From: Bacillus sp. AFS073361
GTDB lineage: Bacteria; Bacillota; Bacilli; Bacillales; Cytobacillaceae
NCBI RefSeq assembly: GCF_002567005.1
Contig: NZ_NUZU01000030.1
Location: 83,353-123,948 of the forward strand
DNA length: 40,596 nucleotides
Direction: 5' to 3'
Of the stretch, positions 15,716-25,971 are shown piece by piece; position 1 is the first letter of the stretch, and every line of letters starts with the position of its first letter. A program made the position numbers and the translations under genes. The notes below the pieces were generated by a model. It was not told the origin of the DNA and ran no database searches. It was given only the letters and a program-made list of their open reading frames with translations.

Positions 15716-16984
15716 TTACTCCATGTTCTTAATAAGCTCGCTAGCAAATTCAGAAGTTTTTACTTCTGTTGCGCCTTCCATTAATCGAGCAAAATCATAT
15801 GTTACAACTTTAGAAGCAATTGTCTTTTCTACTGATTTGATAACCATTGAAGCGGCTTCGTTCCAGCCTAGGTGCTCAAGCAATAACACACCTGATAAAA
15901 TAACAGATGATGGATTCACCTTATCAAGACCTGCATATTTAGGTGCAGTACCGTGTGTTGCTTCAAAAATCGCATGTCCTGTTTCATAGTTGATGTTAGC
16001 ACCTGGTGCAATACCAATACCGCCAACTTGTGCAGCAAGTGCATCTGAAATGAAATCTCCATTTAAGTTCATTGTTGCAACAACATCAAACTCACGTGGA
16101 CGTGTAAGAATTTGTTGTAAGAAGATATCAGCAATGGCGTCTTTTACGATAATTTTGCCTGCTGCTTCTGCATCAGCTTGAGCTTTATTAGCCGCTTCTG
16201 AACCTTGCTCCGCTTTAATACGGTCATATTGTGCCCATGTAAAGACTTTATCACCGAATTCCTTCTCAGCAAGCTCATAGCCCCAGTTTTTAAATGCACC
16301 TTCAGTAAATTTCATGATATTCCCTTTGTGTACAAGTGTAACTGACGTACGGCCTTCTTTAATGGCATAGTTAATTGCCGCACGGACTAGACGAGAAGTA
16401 CCTTGTTCAGAAACAGGCTTAATACCGATACCAGAAGTTTCTGGGAATCTAATTTTGTTAACGCCCATTTCATTTTGTAAAAAGTCAATTACCTTTTTAA
16501 CTGCTTCTGTACCTTTTTCATATTCAATACCTGCATAAATATCTTCTGTGTTTTCACGGAAAATAACCATGTCTGTATCTTGCGGACGTTTAACCGGTGA
16601 AGGAACACCCTCAAACCATCTAACTGGACGTAAGCAGACAAACAAATCTAGCTCTTGACGCAGTGCAACATTCAACGAACGAATTCCGCCGCCAACCGGT
16701 GTAGTTAATGGTCCTTTAATAGCAATCAAATATTCATTGATTACATCAAGTGTTTCAGATGGCAGCCATTCACCAGTTTGGTTGAATGCTTTTTCTCCAG
16801 CTAAAACTTCTTTCCAGATTAGTTTGCGTTCACCTTTATACGCTTTTTCAACAGCTGCATTTAAAACTCGCTCAGAAGCTGCCCAAATATCTGGTCCGAT
16901 TCCGTCACCCTCAATAAATGGAATAATTGGATTGTTTGGTACGTTTAATACTCCGTTAGTAACTGTAATTTTTTCGCCTTGCAT
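15716..16984 (-). CDS. icd: Isocitrate dehydrogenase (NADP)
   Basis: A 422-residue enzyme converting isocitrate to 2-oxoglutarate with NADPH formation. [13 protein letters not shown] is the N-terminal nucleotide-fold segment, and [12 protein letters not shown] contains the active-site Ser and Arg residues that bind isocitrate. [13 protein letters not shown] and [19 protein letters not shown] supply metal-binding Asp residues, and [12 protein letters not shown] is the cofactor loop of the NADP-type enzyme. It is the middle gene of citZ-icd-mdh. ATG at 16984 follows GGAGGG. Confidence 0.97.
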   Translation of the reverse strand: MQGEKITVTNGVLNVPNNPIIPFIEGDGIGPDIWAASERVLNAAVEKAYKGERKLIWKEVLAGEKAFNQTGEWLPSETLDVINEYLIAIKGPLTTPVGGGIRSLNVALRQELDLFVCLRPVRWFEGVPSPVKRPQDTDMVIFRENTEDIYAGIEYEKGTEAVKKVIDFLQNEMGVNKIRFPETSGIGIKPVSEQGTSRLVRAAINYAIKEGRTSVTLVHKGNIMKFTEGAFKNWGYELAEKEFGDKVFTWAQYDRIKAEQGSEAANKAQADAEAAGKIIVKDAIADIFLQQILTRPREFDVVATMNLNGDFISDALAAQVGGIGIAPGANINYETGHAIFEATHGTAPKYAGLDKVNPSSVILSGVLLLEHLGWNEAASMVIKSVEKTIASKVVTYDFARLMEGATEVKTSEFASELIKNME

Positions 16985-17034
16985 AGTTGATTTTCCCTCC
17001 TATTATGTAAAAAAGCTACGTTATGACTTATGGA

Positions 17035-17062
17035 AAGGTTAGAGATGTTTGTCTCTAACCTT
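17035..17062 (-). other. Perfect hairpin between citZ and icd
   Basis: AAGGTTAGAGA and TCTCTAACCTT form a perfect 11-bp stem with a 6-base loop in the 123-bp gap. It lacks a proper T run on the minus strand. It may be a weak terminator that lowers downstream expression or a 3'-end protector for citZ mRNA. Confidence 0.55.
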
Positions 17063-17107
17063 ATCATACATTCTTATTAGACCAATTATTGCGACAAAAG
17101 TAAATAA

Positions 17108-18226
17108 TTAACCTCGTTGCTCAATTGGTACATATTTTTGCATTCCAGGACCTGTATAATCTGCACGCGGGCGGATTAAGCGGTTGTTTTGATACTGTTC
17201 AAGAATATGAGCAAGCCAGCCTGATACTCTGCTTACTGCAAAGATTGGTGTCATTAAATCATGGTCAATCCCTAAGCTGTGGTAAACAGAAGCAGAATAG
17301 AAATCCACGTTAGGCGGCAGATTCTTTTCCCCTGTTACAATACTTTCAATTTTTTCAGACATATCATACCATTGTGGTTCGCCTGTTAATTCAGTCAATT
17401 TTTTAGACATGGCTCTTAAATGCTTGGCACGTGGATCTCCTTTTCGATAGACACGATGGCCAAAGCCCATGATTTTTTCTTTCTTCTCAAGCTTACCACG
17501 TACATATGGTTCAACATTTTCGAGCGTACCAATTTCTTTTAACATTTTCATGACCGCTTCATTTGCTCCACCGTGTAATGGTCCCTTAAGAGCACCAATT
17601 GCAGCAGTTACACCAGAATAAACATCGGATAATGTAGCTACACATACACGGGCTGTAAATGTAGATGCGTTTAATTCATGGTCCGCATGTAATACAAGCG
17701 CTTTATCAATCGCTTCAACAGCGATTGGTTCTGGTACTTTCCCAGTCAACATGTATAAGAAATTGGCTGCAAAGCTTAGTTCTGGTTTAGGTGCAATTGG
17801 CTCTAACCCTTTTCTTATACGGGCAAATGTTGCAACAATCGCAGGCATTTTTGCCTGAAGGCGAATAGCTTTTTGATAATTTGAATCAGCATCCATTAAA
17901 TCTGCTTTATCATCATAAATACCTAAAAGCGAAACGGCTGTACGAAGGGCAGCCATTGGATGTACTTCTTGAATTGGAAACAATTTAAAGTGTTCAATTA
18001 CTTCCTGTGGCAATGCCGAATTTTCAGCAAGTTGTTTTTTCAATTCAGTTAACTGGTCTGCTGTCGGCAAATTACGATGCCATAATAAATAGATTACCTC
18101 TTCAAAACTAGCATTTACAGCTAAATCGTCAATGTCATAGCCAACATAAGTAAGCGTATCATCAATAATTGAGCTGATGGAGGAAGTTGTTGCCACTACC
18201 CCTTCAAGACCGCGTGTTACTGTCAT
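17108..18226 (-). CDS. citZ: Citrate synthase
   Basis: A 372-residue enzyme condensing oxaloacetate and acetyl-CoA. GPLHGGANEAV and MGFGHRVYRKGDPRA contain the two catalytic His residues, and NVDFYSASVYHSLGI contains the catalytic Asp. Length and position ahead of icd and mdh identify the major synthase CitZ rather than CitA or the methylcitrate enzyme. The upstream region holds a cre-type site overlapping the predicted promoter and a CcpC-like dyad, matching the known dual carbon and citrate control of citZ in B. subtilis. Confidence 0.96.
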   Translation of the reverse strand: MTVTRGLEGVVATTSSISSIIDDTLTYVGYDIDDLAVNASFEEVIYLLWHRNLPTADQLTELKKQLAENSALPQEVIEHFKLFPIQEVHPMAALRTAVSLLGIYDDKADLMDADSNYQKAIRLQAKMPAIVATFARIRKGLEPIAPKPELSFAANFLYMLTGKVPEPIAVEAIDKALVLHADHELNASTFTARVCVATLSDVYSGVTAAIGALKGPLHGGANEAVMKMLKEIGTLENVEPYVRGKLEKKEKIMGFGHRVYRKGDPRAKHLRAMSKKLTELTGEPQWYDMSEKIESIVTGEKNLPPNVDFYSASVYHSLGIDHDLMTPIFAVSRVSGWLAHILEQYQNNRLIRPRADYTGPGMQKYVPIEQRG

Positions 18227-18383
18227 AGTAAATCTCTCCTTCTCATTCTAAATTTCCCCATACCAGTAAAGTGAAAAAATCCCATTGTCCATCCTTTAAA
18301 TTAACTGAGCGACTGCTCGGGTAAAAAGCAAACAATTAAAATGCTATTTCTTTAGGCTAAAATTAGTTAATAAGCAATCAGCA

Positions 18384-18412
18384 TATATAAGTGGTTTATG
18401 TAAAAAAAGAAA
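18384..18412 (-). promoter_or_regulatory. Candidate citZ promoter with CcpC-like dyad
   Basis: On the minus strand TTTCTT (18407-18412) and TATATA (18384-18389) are 17 bp apart. The -35 box is poor. Between and overlapping them, ATAA-N5-TTAT (18387-18399) resembles the CcpC dyad, although the consensus I recall has a 7-base spacer. Confidence 0.4.
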
Positions 18413-18420
18413 CGCTTACA
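18407..18420 (-). promoter_or_regulatory. cre-type site upstream of citZ
   Basis: TGTAAGCGTTTCTT on the minus strand matches the catabolite-responsive element TGWAARCGYTWNCW at 13 of 14 positions. It overlaps the predicted -35 region, a position from which CcpA would repress. Confidence 0.65.
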
Positions 18421-18499
18421 AGCCTATTATAAACAATTATCAGATTTTTGTGAATGGAAAGGCTTAGAAAAGTGAAAAAAATATTATTTTACAAAAAAT

Positions 18500-18961
18500 C
18501 TACGAAAAAAAACCATAAATTTTCATTGCGGTATAGGCGATTCCAGCGCCAATTAAGGGACCAACTGCTACCCCTTTGAAAATAGACACAGATAGGATTG
18601 TTCCAAGAACTAATGCTGTGGTAATCTGGGGGTCATCGGCTAATAATTTTACCCCTCCTTTTGCAAGAAGAGCGACAATCATACCAGAGATAAGGGCAAT
18701 CCATGCAAAGGAGGATTTAAACGCTCCAGTTAAGTCTTTAAAACCGATTTCTCCACTTGCAATCGGTGCTAATACGGCAATGGTTATAATCGTTACCCCC
18801 CAATTGATTCCTTTCGACTGTATAAATGAAAATGCTTTAGTATCTAATCCTCCAATTTTTAAAACTAGGAGGACAGCAATTGCGATTAGTAATGAACTAT
18901 TTTTCGCGATAAAACCTATGACTAGCAGTAATAGTAAAAATAAGACTGACTCGTTTAACAT
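18500..18961 (-). CDS. ytwI: YtwI, DUF441 membrane protein
   Basis: A 153-residue integral membrane protein of the DUF441 family; function unknown. About four hydrophobic segments are visible: FLLLLLVIGFIAKN, LLIAIAVLLVLKI, WGVTIITIAVLAPIAS and a Gly-rich C-terminal pair. ATG at 18961 follows AAAGGGTG; an upstream TTG frame is less likely. It holds the same place as ytwI between citZ and ytvI in B. subtilis. It is divergent from ytvI, and I see no clear terminator after it. Confidence 0.85.
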   Translation of the reverse strand: MLNESVLFLLLLLVIGFIAKNSSLLIAIAVLLVLKIGGLDTKAFSFIQSKGINWGVTIITIAVLAPIASGEIGFKDLTGAFKSSFAWIALISGMIVALLAKGGVKLLADDPQITTALVLGTILSVSIFKGVAVGPLIGAGIAYTAMKIYGFFS

Positions 18962-19178
18962 GACTTCACCCTTTCTTATCAAAATTATCGTAACATAATG
19001 TCAATCCATGAGCGAAATTTATGTTAATGCCAGACTTCCGTTATATTCCATTACGACTGTTCTTCCAAAAAGTGATTGTAATATTTTCAAAAGGATATTT
19101 ATTAGTTAAAATATGCAGATTATTTCGTAAAATGTTAAACTGGAATTATGATAATTTCCGTTATAAGGAGGTTTGTCT

Positions 19179-20294
19179 TTGAATTTAAAGTATGTAAACC
19201 GGACAATACGATTTATCATTGTCATTGGAGCAATTGTTTTAGGACTTTTATGTTGTTTTTATATATCAAAACTGATTTATCCATTTTTGATAGGTTTAAT
19301 TATTGCCTTTTTGATTAATCCGCTTGTTGACATTTTTGAAGGAAAGGCAAGGATGCCTCGTGCCTTGGCAGTTTTTATTGCACTCATTATTATTTTTGCT
19401 TTATTTGCAGGACTTATTACACTCCTTATCGCTGAAATTGTTTCGGGTGCAAATTATTTATCTACTGTGGTACCAAAACATCTTGATACGTTAATAGAGT
19501 ATATAGAGAATTATTTCACAGCGCAGATCCTGCCGATTTATGAACAATTATCTAGCGTCTTTAAAAAACTTGATTCTGGGCAGCAGGATACCATTATTAG
19601 TAATATTCAGAATGTCGGGACTAGAATCGGCACCACTGTTGGGAGTTTTATTCAAAATTTATTCGGGATTATTCCCAATATTATTGCTTGGCTTCCGAAT
19701 GCAGCGACAGTTTTAATCTTTTCTTTATTGGCTACGTTTTTTATTAGCAAAGATTGGTACCGATTTTCGACATTTGGCGGCAAACTTCTACCCGAGAAAG
19801 CAAAAGCAAGTAGCAGATCGGTTTTTATCGATTTAAAAAAGGCGCTTTTTGGATTTATTAAAGCCCAATTAACATTAATCTCCATTACAACAGTAATTAT
19901 TCTAATCGGCCTACTTATCCTCCGTGTTGATTATGCAATAACAATTGCTTTAGTCACTGGCATTGTCGATATTATTCCCTATTTGGGAACAGGTGCTGTT
20001 TTTGTTCCTTGGATTATTTATGCGGCGATTGGTGGAAATATGGGGCTTGCCATCGGATTAGGTGTTCTTTATATCATTGTTCTCGTCCAGCGGCAGATTA
20101 TGGAACCAAAGATCCTTTCATCTAATATTGGCCTCGATCCATTAGCAACACTGATTGCCTTATTCGTCGGATTTAAATTAATTGGATTATTAGGATTAAT
20201 TGTTGGTCCTGTCACTCTAGTAATCATTAGTACTCTTTATCGGGCCCATGTTTTTCATGATTTATGGGGATTTATCATGGGGAAAGAAAAATAA
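19179..20294 (+). CDS. ytvI: YtvI, AI-2E-family sporulation membrane protein
   Basis: A 371-residue permease-like protein of the AI-2E/PerM family, annotated in Bacillus as sporulation integral membrane protein YtvI. It has an N-terminal pair of membrane helices (FIIVIGAIVLGLLCCFYI, then PFLIGLIIAFLINPLVD), a central soluble stretch and a C-terminal group of helices. The conserved DIIPYLGTGAVFVPW and LVQRQIMEPKILSSNIGL lie in the C-terminal half. The substrate is unknown. Two in-frame TTG codons (19173 and 19179) follow AGGAGG, and the second has ideal 7-base spacing. It is divergent from ytwI and faces fxsA across a shared terminator. Confidence 0.9.
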   Translation: MNLKYVNRTIRFIIVIGAIVLGLLCCFYISKLIYPFLIGLIIAFLINPLVDIFEGKARMPRALAVFIALIIIFALFAGLITLLIAEIVSGANYLSTVVPKHLDTLIEYIENYFTAQILPIYEQLSSVFKKLDSGQQDTIISNIQNVGTRIGTTVGSFIQNLFGIIPNIIAWLPNAATVLIFSLLATFFISKDWYRFSTFGGKLLPEKAKASSRSVFIDLKKALFGFIKAQLTLISITTVIILIGLLILRVDYAITIALVTGIVDIIPYLGTGAVFVPWIIYAAIGGNMGLAIGLGVLYIIVLVQRQIMEPKILSSNIGLDPLATLIALFVGFKLIGLLGLIVGPVTLVIISTLYRAHVFHDLWGFIMGKEK

Positions 20295-20307
20295 ATGCTT
20301 TTAAGTA

Positions 20308-20345
20308 AAAAGTCAGCTCCCTAATCGGAAGCTGACTTTTATTTT
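20308..20345. terminator. Bidirectional terminator between ytvI and fxsA
   Basis: AAAGTCAGCT-type and AGCTGACTTT-type arms form a strong stem, with A and T runs outside both arms. It overlaps the end of fxsA and serves the convergent pair. Confidence 0.88.
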
Positions 20346-20725
20346 ATTATTTTTATATTCCCTTTATTAATCTTCCTTTGCCACATTTTTATGATTAATA
20401 TTTTTATCGGCTTACGGGTTGGTGGAAAAAGGAAGAAGAAACCGGATACATCAGTCATAAATCCGGGGGTTAAAAGCAGTGTTCCACCGATTAAAATGCA
20501 TATTCCATCTAATAAAGCATCTCCTGGAAGTTGTCCATAGCTCAACTGTTCTCGAACCCTTCGGATCGTCTGCAAGCCCTCTCTCTTGGCTAAATAAGCC
20601 CCAATAACTCCAGTTAAAATAATTAAGGCAATGGTAGGCCATACACCAATTGTCTTTCCTGAAAAAAGCAGTACACCAATATCCAGAGCTGGAATGACTA
20701 TGATTAATAGAAATAAATAACGCAT
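20339..20725 (-). CDS. fxsA: FxsA family membrane protein
   Basis: A 128-residue inner-membrane protein of the FxsA family. E. coli FxsA relieves phage T7 exclusion by F plasmid; the normal role is unknown. It starts MRYLFLLIIVIPALDIGVLL, followed by a second hydrophobic segment (PTIALIILTGVIGAYLAKREG) and GGTLLLTPGFMTDVSGFF, the family signature. The tail is basic. A frame extends to 20881, but the added part runs across a terminator, and ATG at 20725 follows GAAAGGGG. Confidence 0.9.
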   Translation of the reverse strand: MRYLFLLIIVIPALDIGVLLFSGKTIGVWPTIALIILTGVIGAYLAKREGLQTIRRVREQLSYGQLPGDALLDGICILIGGTLLLTPGFMTDVSGFFFLFPPTRKPIKILIIKMWQRKINKGNIKIIK

Positions 20726-20791
20726 AGATTGTCCCCTTTCCAAAAGGCTTAGTATCATTATATTACGAATGGGGATCTTTTTGTCAGATAT

Positions 20792-20822
20792 AAAAAAAGA
20801 AGGGTTTCCCCTTCCTTTTTTT
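20792..20822. terminator. pyk terminator
   Basis: GAAGGG and CCCTTC form a short GC-containing stem, with an A run before and a T run after. It follows pyk on the minus strand and separates it from fxsA. Confidence 0.85.
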
Positions 20823-20831
20823 ACAAACAGT

Positions 20832-22595
20832 TTATAATACGCTAGCGTGACCGTTGTAAATAACACCTTGTTTAGCATCAACGGTTATTTCTTGACCTTC
20901 TTTAAACAAACCAAAAGCATTTTCTACCCCTACAACCACAGGGATGCCTAGGTTTAGACCAACAACAGCCGCATGGCTTGTTAATCCACCTTCTTGGGTA
21001 ATCACAGCAGCGCATTTTTCAAGAGCTGGGACCATGTCACGATCGGTACCTAGCGTTACCAAAATGGAACCTTGTTTTACCTTATCCAAAGCCTCTTTAG
21101 CATCATGTGCGATAACCACTTTCCCAAATGCAGACTTACGGCCAATGCCTTGTGCTTTAGTAATGATATCTCCAACCACATGAATTTTCATTAGGTTCGT
21201 GGTACCAGCTTCACCAACAGGGACACCTGCTGTAATGACTACTAAATCACCACGGTTCACTATACCGCTATTTAAGCTCGCTTCAACCGCATTATCGAGC
21301 ATTTCATCTGTTGTGGTCGCAATATTGCCAAACTGCGGGTAAACACCCCAAACAAGGGATAGCCTACGGCAAACATGCTCAATAGAAGTTACCGCTACAA
21401 TCGCTGCTTTCGGGCGATATTTAGAAATCATTCTAGCCGTGTGTCCACTTTCCGTTGGGGTAATAATGGATTTCACTTCAAGATTTAAGGCAGTGTGGAC
21501 AACAGATTGTCCGATTGCATCAGTAAGATTGTGCTCTGTATCTTTACTGCGGCTTGAGAGAATTTCTTTGTGATCTAATGCGGATTCTGCCCTGGAAGCA
21601 ATATTGTGCATAGTTTGGACAGCTTCTACTGGATATTGTCCTGCTGCTGTTTCACCTGAAAGCATAATTGCATCGGTACCGTCGAAAATCGCATTCGCTA
21701 CATCACTTGCCTCAGCGCGAGTTGGGCGTGGATTTCTTTGCATGGAGTCAAGCATTTGTGTTGCTGTTATCACAGGTTTCCCCAGTGCATTACATTTCTT
21801 AATTAACATTTTTTGAACTAGTGGTACTTCTTCAGCAGGAATTTCAACGCCTAAATCACCACGTGCTACCATTAAACCGTCTGAGAATTCCAGAATTTCG
21901 TCGATGTTATCAACACCTTCTTGATTCTCAATTTTAGGAATAATATGGATATGTGTTGCTTTATTCGCTTCTAAAAGCTGACGAATTTCTAATACGTCCT
22001 TTGCACGTCGCACGAATGATGCAGCAATGAAATCAATTCCTTGTTCAATTCCAAAAAGAATATCTTGTGTGTCTTTTTCTGTGATACCCGGCAGGTTAAC
22101 AGATACACCTGGGACATTCACGCCCTTTTTATTCTTCAATGTACCACTATTTAAAATTTTCGTATGGATCTCTTTATTTGTTTTATCTACATCCGTAACT
22201 TCTAGACCAATTAAGCCATCATCTAAAAGAATTTTAGAACCAACATGGACATCATCAATTAATCCAGGGTATGTAACGGAAAACTTATCAACGGTCCCTT
22301 CAACTTCTATCATAGAGACAATTATATTATTTCCAGCCTCAAGCTCAATTGCACCGTTTACCATATTATTTGTCCGAATTTCAGGACCTTTTGTATCAAG
22401 CAAGATCGCCACTGTTTTCCCAGTTAGTTTTGCTGCTTCACGGATATTTTTAATTCGTGCTCCGTGTTCTTCAAAATCACCATGTGAAAAATTCAAACGA
22501 GCCACGTTCATTCCCGAATTGATTAATTGAGTTAATTTTTCTACACTTTCACTTGCTGGACCGATCGTACAAACAATTTTTGTTTTTCGTAACAT
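20832..22595 (-). CDS. pyk: Pyruvate kinase with C-terminal PEP-utilising-like domain
   Basis: A 587-residue glycolytic enzyme making pyruvate and ATP from PEP and ADP. The barrel has [15 protein letters not shown] and RLNFSHGD at the active-site entrance. [10 protein letters not shown] supplies the catalytic Lys and metal-binding Glu, and [10 protein letters not shown] and [10 protein letters not shown] are signature motifs. The Bacillus-type extra C-terminal domain (about 475-587) resembles the phospho-His swivelling domain of PEP synthase, including the His-bearing [11 protein letters not shown] (H541). It follows pfkA by 53 bases with no terminator between, so pfkA-pyk form an operon. Confidence 0.97.
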   Translation of the reverse strand: MLRKTKIVCTIGPASESVEKLTQLINSGMNVARLNFSHGDFEEHGARIKNIREAAKLTGKTVAILLDTKGPEIRTNNMVNGAIELEAGNNIIVSMIEVEGTVDKFSVTYPGLIDDVHVGSKILLDDGLIGLEVTDVDKTNKEIHTKILNSGTLKNKKGVNVPGVSVNLPGITEKDTQDILFGIEQGIDFIAASFVRRAKDVLEIRQLLEANKATHIHIIPKIENQEGVDNIDEILEFSDGLMVARGDLGVEIPAEEVPLVQKMLIKKCNALGKPVITATQMLDSMQRNPRPTRAEASDVANAIFDGTDAIMLSGETAAGQYPVEAVQTMHNIASRAESALDHKEILSSRSKDTEHNLTDAIGQSVVHTALNLEVKSIITPTESGHTARMISKYRPKAAIVAVTSIEHVCRRLSLVWGVYPQFGNIATTTDEMLDNAVEASLNSGIVNRGDLVVITAGVPVGEAGTTNLMKIHVVGDIITKAQGIGRKSAFGKVVIAHDAKEALDKVKQGSILVTLGTDRDMVPALEKCAAVITQEGGLTSHAAVVGLNLGIPVVVGVENAFGLFKEGQEITVDAKQGVIYNGHASVL

Positions 22596-22648
22596 CCGTG
22601 ATTTCCTCCTATATTAAAAAAGCACTTAAAGTTATCTTAATTTAATTC

Positions 22649-23638
<990 letters not shown>

Positions 23639-23770
23639 TTATGTATAAATCCATATGTAGTAAAAAAAAAGGAACAAAGAGTTTTATAAATTACTTCTTT
23701 TATTATTTACATAAAACCCGCGAATATTTATAAAATAACACGAAGAAATAACTATAACAACCTTATGATA

Positions 23771-23799
23771 TTAGTAAATTTAAGAGTCGGAATAGTCAG
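23771..23799 (-). promoter_or_regulatory. Candidate pfkA-pyk promoter
   Basis: On the minus strand CTGACT (23794-23799) and TACTAA (23771-23776) are 17 bp apart. Both are weak, which fits a promoter that needs an activator. The start point would be near 23764, leaving an A/T-rich leader of about 156 bases in which I see no clear structure. Confidence 0.35.
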
Positions 23800-23804
23800 T
23801 TAAA

Positions 23805-23818
23805 TGGAAACGTTTTAT
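23805..23818 (+). promoter_or_regulatory. cre-like site 1 upstream of pfkA
   Basis: TGGAAACGTTTTAT matches TGNAARCGNWWWCA at 12 of 14 positions. It is centred about 47 bp before the predicted transcription start. Confidence 0.45.
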
Positions 23819-23825
23819 TCTTATG

Positions 23826-23839
23826 TGTAAGCGGAAACA
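23826..23839 (+). promoter_or_regulatory. cre-like site 2 upstream of pfkA
   Basis: TGTAAGCGGAAACA matches TGNAARCGNWWWCA at every position. It lies 21 bp (two helical turns) from the first site and about 68 bp before the predicted pfkA start. Confidence 0.55.
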
Positions 23840-23883
23840 TTGGTTTTTTTGTGGAATTCTCGTGAACATTGTGTGAAATGGTC

Positions 23884-23921
23884 AAAAAAATAATGTGCCC
23901 ATAAATTATGAGCACATTATT
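23884..23921 (-). terminator. accD-accA terminator
   Basis: AATAATGTGC and GCACATTATT form a perfect 10-bp stem, followed by a T run on the minus strand. It begins right at the accA stop. Confidence 0.9.
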
Positions 23922-23922
23922 T

Positions 23923-24900
23923 TTAATTCACACCAATGTAATCATTAATGGTGGCAAATTCACCAATGGTTCTGAAACGATTGTAACGATCAGAAATAAG
24001 GTCCTCTTCTGAAAGCTTAAGAAGCTGCTGCAGAGCATTCTTCAGTATATGATCGATTTCCTCTGCTTGTTTCATGACGTCCCTTTGAGCTCCACCCTTA
24101 ACCTCTGGGATAATATCATCAATAACGCCTAGTTCCTTTAGATCAGGAGCAGTTATTTTCATCGTTTCGGCTGCATTTCTAGCTAATGATGCATCTTTCC
24201 ACAAAATAGCTGCAGCACCCTCTGGAGAAATAACCGAGTATGTGGAATTCTCGAGCATATATATCCGATTACCTACTCCAAGTGCAAGTGCACCACCGCT
24301 TCCGCCTTCGCCAATCACGATACAAATGACAGGAACCTTTAATCCAGCCATTTCAAATAAATTGCGGGCAATCGCTTCACTTTGTCCTCGTTCTTCTGCG
24401 GCCTTCCCAGGATAGGCACCCTTAGTATCAATGAAACAAATAATCGGCCGATTAAATTTATTCGCTTGATTCATTAATCGAAGTGCTTTTCGATATCCTT
24501 CTGGATGTGGCATTCCAAAGTTTCTGCGAATATTTTCTTTTGTATCTTTTCCACGCTGATGACCAATAACTGTAACTGGTAATCCTCGATATTTAGCAAC
24601 CCCGCCTACAATTGCCTCATCATCAGCAAAGGTACGGTCGCCATGACATTCAAAGAAATTCTCAAACAAATAAGGTATATAATCTAATGTTGTCGGCCTG
24701 TTAGGAAGGCGGGCAATTTGTACCCGGTCCCATGGCTTAATATTTTCATATATGCTTTGTTCAAGTTTTTCAAGTCTTTTTTCTAATTTTTCTATTTCTG
24801 AACTTAAATCAACATCAGCTGTTTTGGTGAACTCCTGTAACTCAGAGATTTTCTTCCTTAATTCGATTACAGGGCGTTCAAATTCTAATTCTCCTACCAT
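23923..24900 (-). CDS. accA: Acetyl-CoA carboxylase carboxyltransferase subunit alpha
   Basis: A 325-residue subunit of the alpha2-beta2 carboxyltransferase that moves the carboxyl group from carboxybiotin to acetyl-CoA, making malonyl-CoA. It has the N-terminal helical region ([16 protein letters not shown]), then the crotonase-type core with [50 protein letters not shown] and [14 protein letters not shown]. The start overlaps the accD stop by 7 bases, so the two subunits are translationally coupled. A candidate GntR operator upstream of accD would control both. Confidence 0.97.
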   Translation of the reverse strand: MVGELEFERPVIELRKKISELQEFTKTADVDLSSEIEKLEKRLEKLEQSIYENIKPWDRVQIARLPNRPTTLDYIPYLFENFFECHGDRTFADDEAIVGGVAKYRGLPVTVIGHQRGKDTKENIRRNFGMPHPEGYRKALRLMNQANKFNRPIICFIDTKGAYPGKAAEERGQSEAIARNLFEMAGLKVPVICIVIGEGGSGGALALGVGNRIYMLENSTYSVISPEGAAAILWKDASLARNAAETMKITAPDLKELGVIDDIIPEVKGGAQRDVMKQAEEIDHILKNALQQLLKLSEEDLISDRYNRFRTIGEFATINDYIGVN

Positions 24901-25772
24901 CTGAGCTCACCTCCAGGTTGATGGATTTCTAGAATATTGGTGATCTTCTCAACTAATTCCGTCCGATGAATGATTGCGTCCAGTTGCCCATGTTTTAATA
25001 GGAACTCGGATGTTTGGAAATCCTCTGGCAATTCTTCACGTATGGATTGTTCGATTACTCTTCGTCCCGCAAAAGCAATAAGCGCACCGGGTTCGGAAAG
25101 GTTGAAATCACCTAATGACGCAAAGCTTGCAGAAACCCCGCCAGTTGTTGGATGAGTCATAATTGAAATGATTAGTCCACCATTATTACTAAATTTCTTT
25201 AACGCAACACTAGTTTTGGCCATTTGCATCAAACTTAGTGCACCCTCCTGCATCCTGGCACCGCCTGATGCGGTAAAAATAATAAAAGGGAGATTTAACT
25301 CATCCGCTTTTTCAATAGCTTGTGTAATTTTTTCGCCGACAACGGAGCCCATACTTCCCATTCGAAACGAAGCATCCATGATGGCGAGGACAACCTTATG
25401 ATCGTTAACTGTTCCAATTCCAGTTACAACAGCCTCATTTATCTTGCTTTTTTCCCGATCTTTTTCAAGCTTTTCAAGATAGTCAGGAAAATTTAATGGA
25501 TTTTTAGAAATCATACTTTCATTAAATTCTACGAAGCTTCCTTCATCAATAAAGCTTTCTAAACGTTCCCTTGAGTTCATTGGAAAATGATGTCCACAAT
25601 TCAAACAAACCTTTAGATTTTTTAGCAATTCTTTAGTATACATGATTTTCTTACATGATGGACACTTTGTCATTATGCCCTCAGGTACATCACTTTTTGC
25701 AGTTTCCGTCGGTATTTGAGCATATTTCTTCTTTTTTGTCTGGTTCTTTGAAAACAGATCTTTAAGCGCCAA
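24894..25772 (-). CDS. accD: Acetyl-CoA carboxylase carboxyltransferase subunit beta
   Basis: A 292-residue partner of AccA. The N-terminal zinc finger uses CPSC and CLNC, about 15 residues apart, and has a DNA/RNA-binding role in other bacteria. The carboxyltransferase core includes [35 protein letters not shown] and [21 protein letters not shown]. The start is TTG at 25772, 7 bases after AAAGGAGG. The 199-bp upstream region carries a perfect 13-bp palindrome identical to one before the malic enzyme operon. accB and accC are not in the window. Confidence 0.97.
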   Translation of the reverse strand: MALKDLFSKNQTKKKKYAQIPTETAKSDVPEGIMTKCPSCKKIMYTKELLKNLKVCLNCGHHFPMNSRERLESFIDEGSFVEFNESMISKNPLNFPDYLEKLEKDREKSKINEAVVTGIGTVNDHKVVLAIMDASFRMGSMGSVVGEKITQAIEKADELNLPFIIFTASGGARMQEGALSLMQMAKTSVALKKFSNNGGLIISIMTHPTTGGVSASFASLGDFNLSEPGALIAFAGRRVIEQSIREELPEDFQTSEFLLKHGQLDAIIHRTELVEKITNILEIHQPGGELRW

Positions 25773-25883
25773 AATTCTACCTCCTTTGTGCTACGGTAAC
25801 GCCAAATGTTAGGTTTCTCCAATAATTACATATTAAAAGTTTTTCTATTGTTGCTTTACTTCATACCTAATAGCTTCTCATGG

Positions 25884-25896
25884 GTGGTCAGACCAC
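25884..25896. promoter_or_regulatory. FadR-type operator upstream of accD-accA
   Basis: GTGGTCAGACCAC is a perfect 13-bp palindrome around a central base, with the TGGTCnGACCA core of FadR-class GntR regulators. It lies 112 bp before accD, directly after a TATAA sequence on the minus strand that could be a -10 box. The same 13 bases occur at 27915-27927. The regulator encoded next to it (25972-26601) is the obvious candidate to bind. Confidence 0.8.
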
Positions 25897-25971
25897 TTAT
25901 AGTTAAAAAACACCTAGTTTTCTTTGGACTTGGATAAACTTCACTATAAAATAAAATGTGTTCAAAATCTG

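Noticed and set aside
20726..20881. A 52-residue N-terminal extension of FxsA
   Set aside because: It runs across the pyk terminator, and the ATG at 20725 has a Shine-Dalgarno and begins with the family's membrane helix.
24894..24900. Overlap of accD and accA as a sign of sequencing error
   Set aside because: Both reading frames are complete with full motifs; a short overlap is a normal coupling arrangement.
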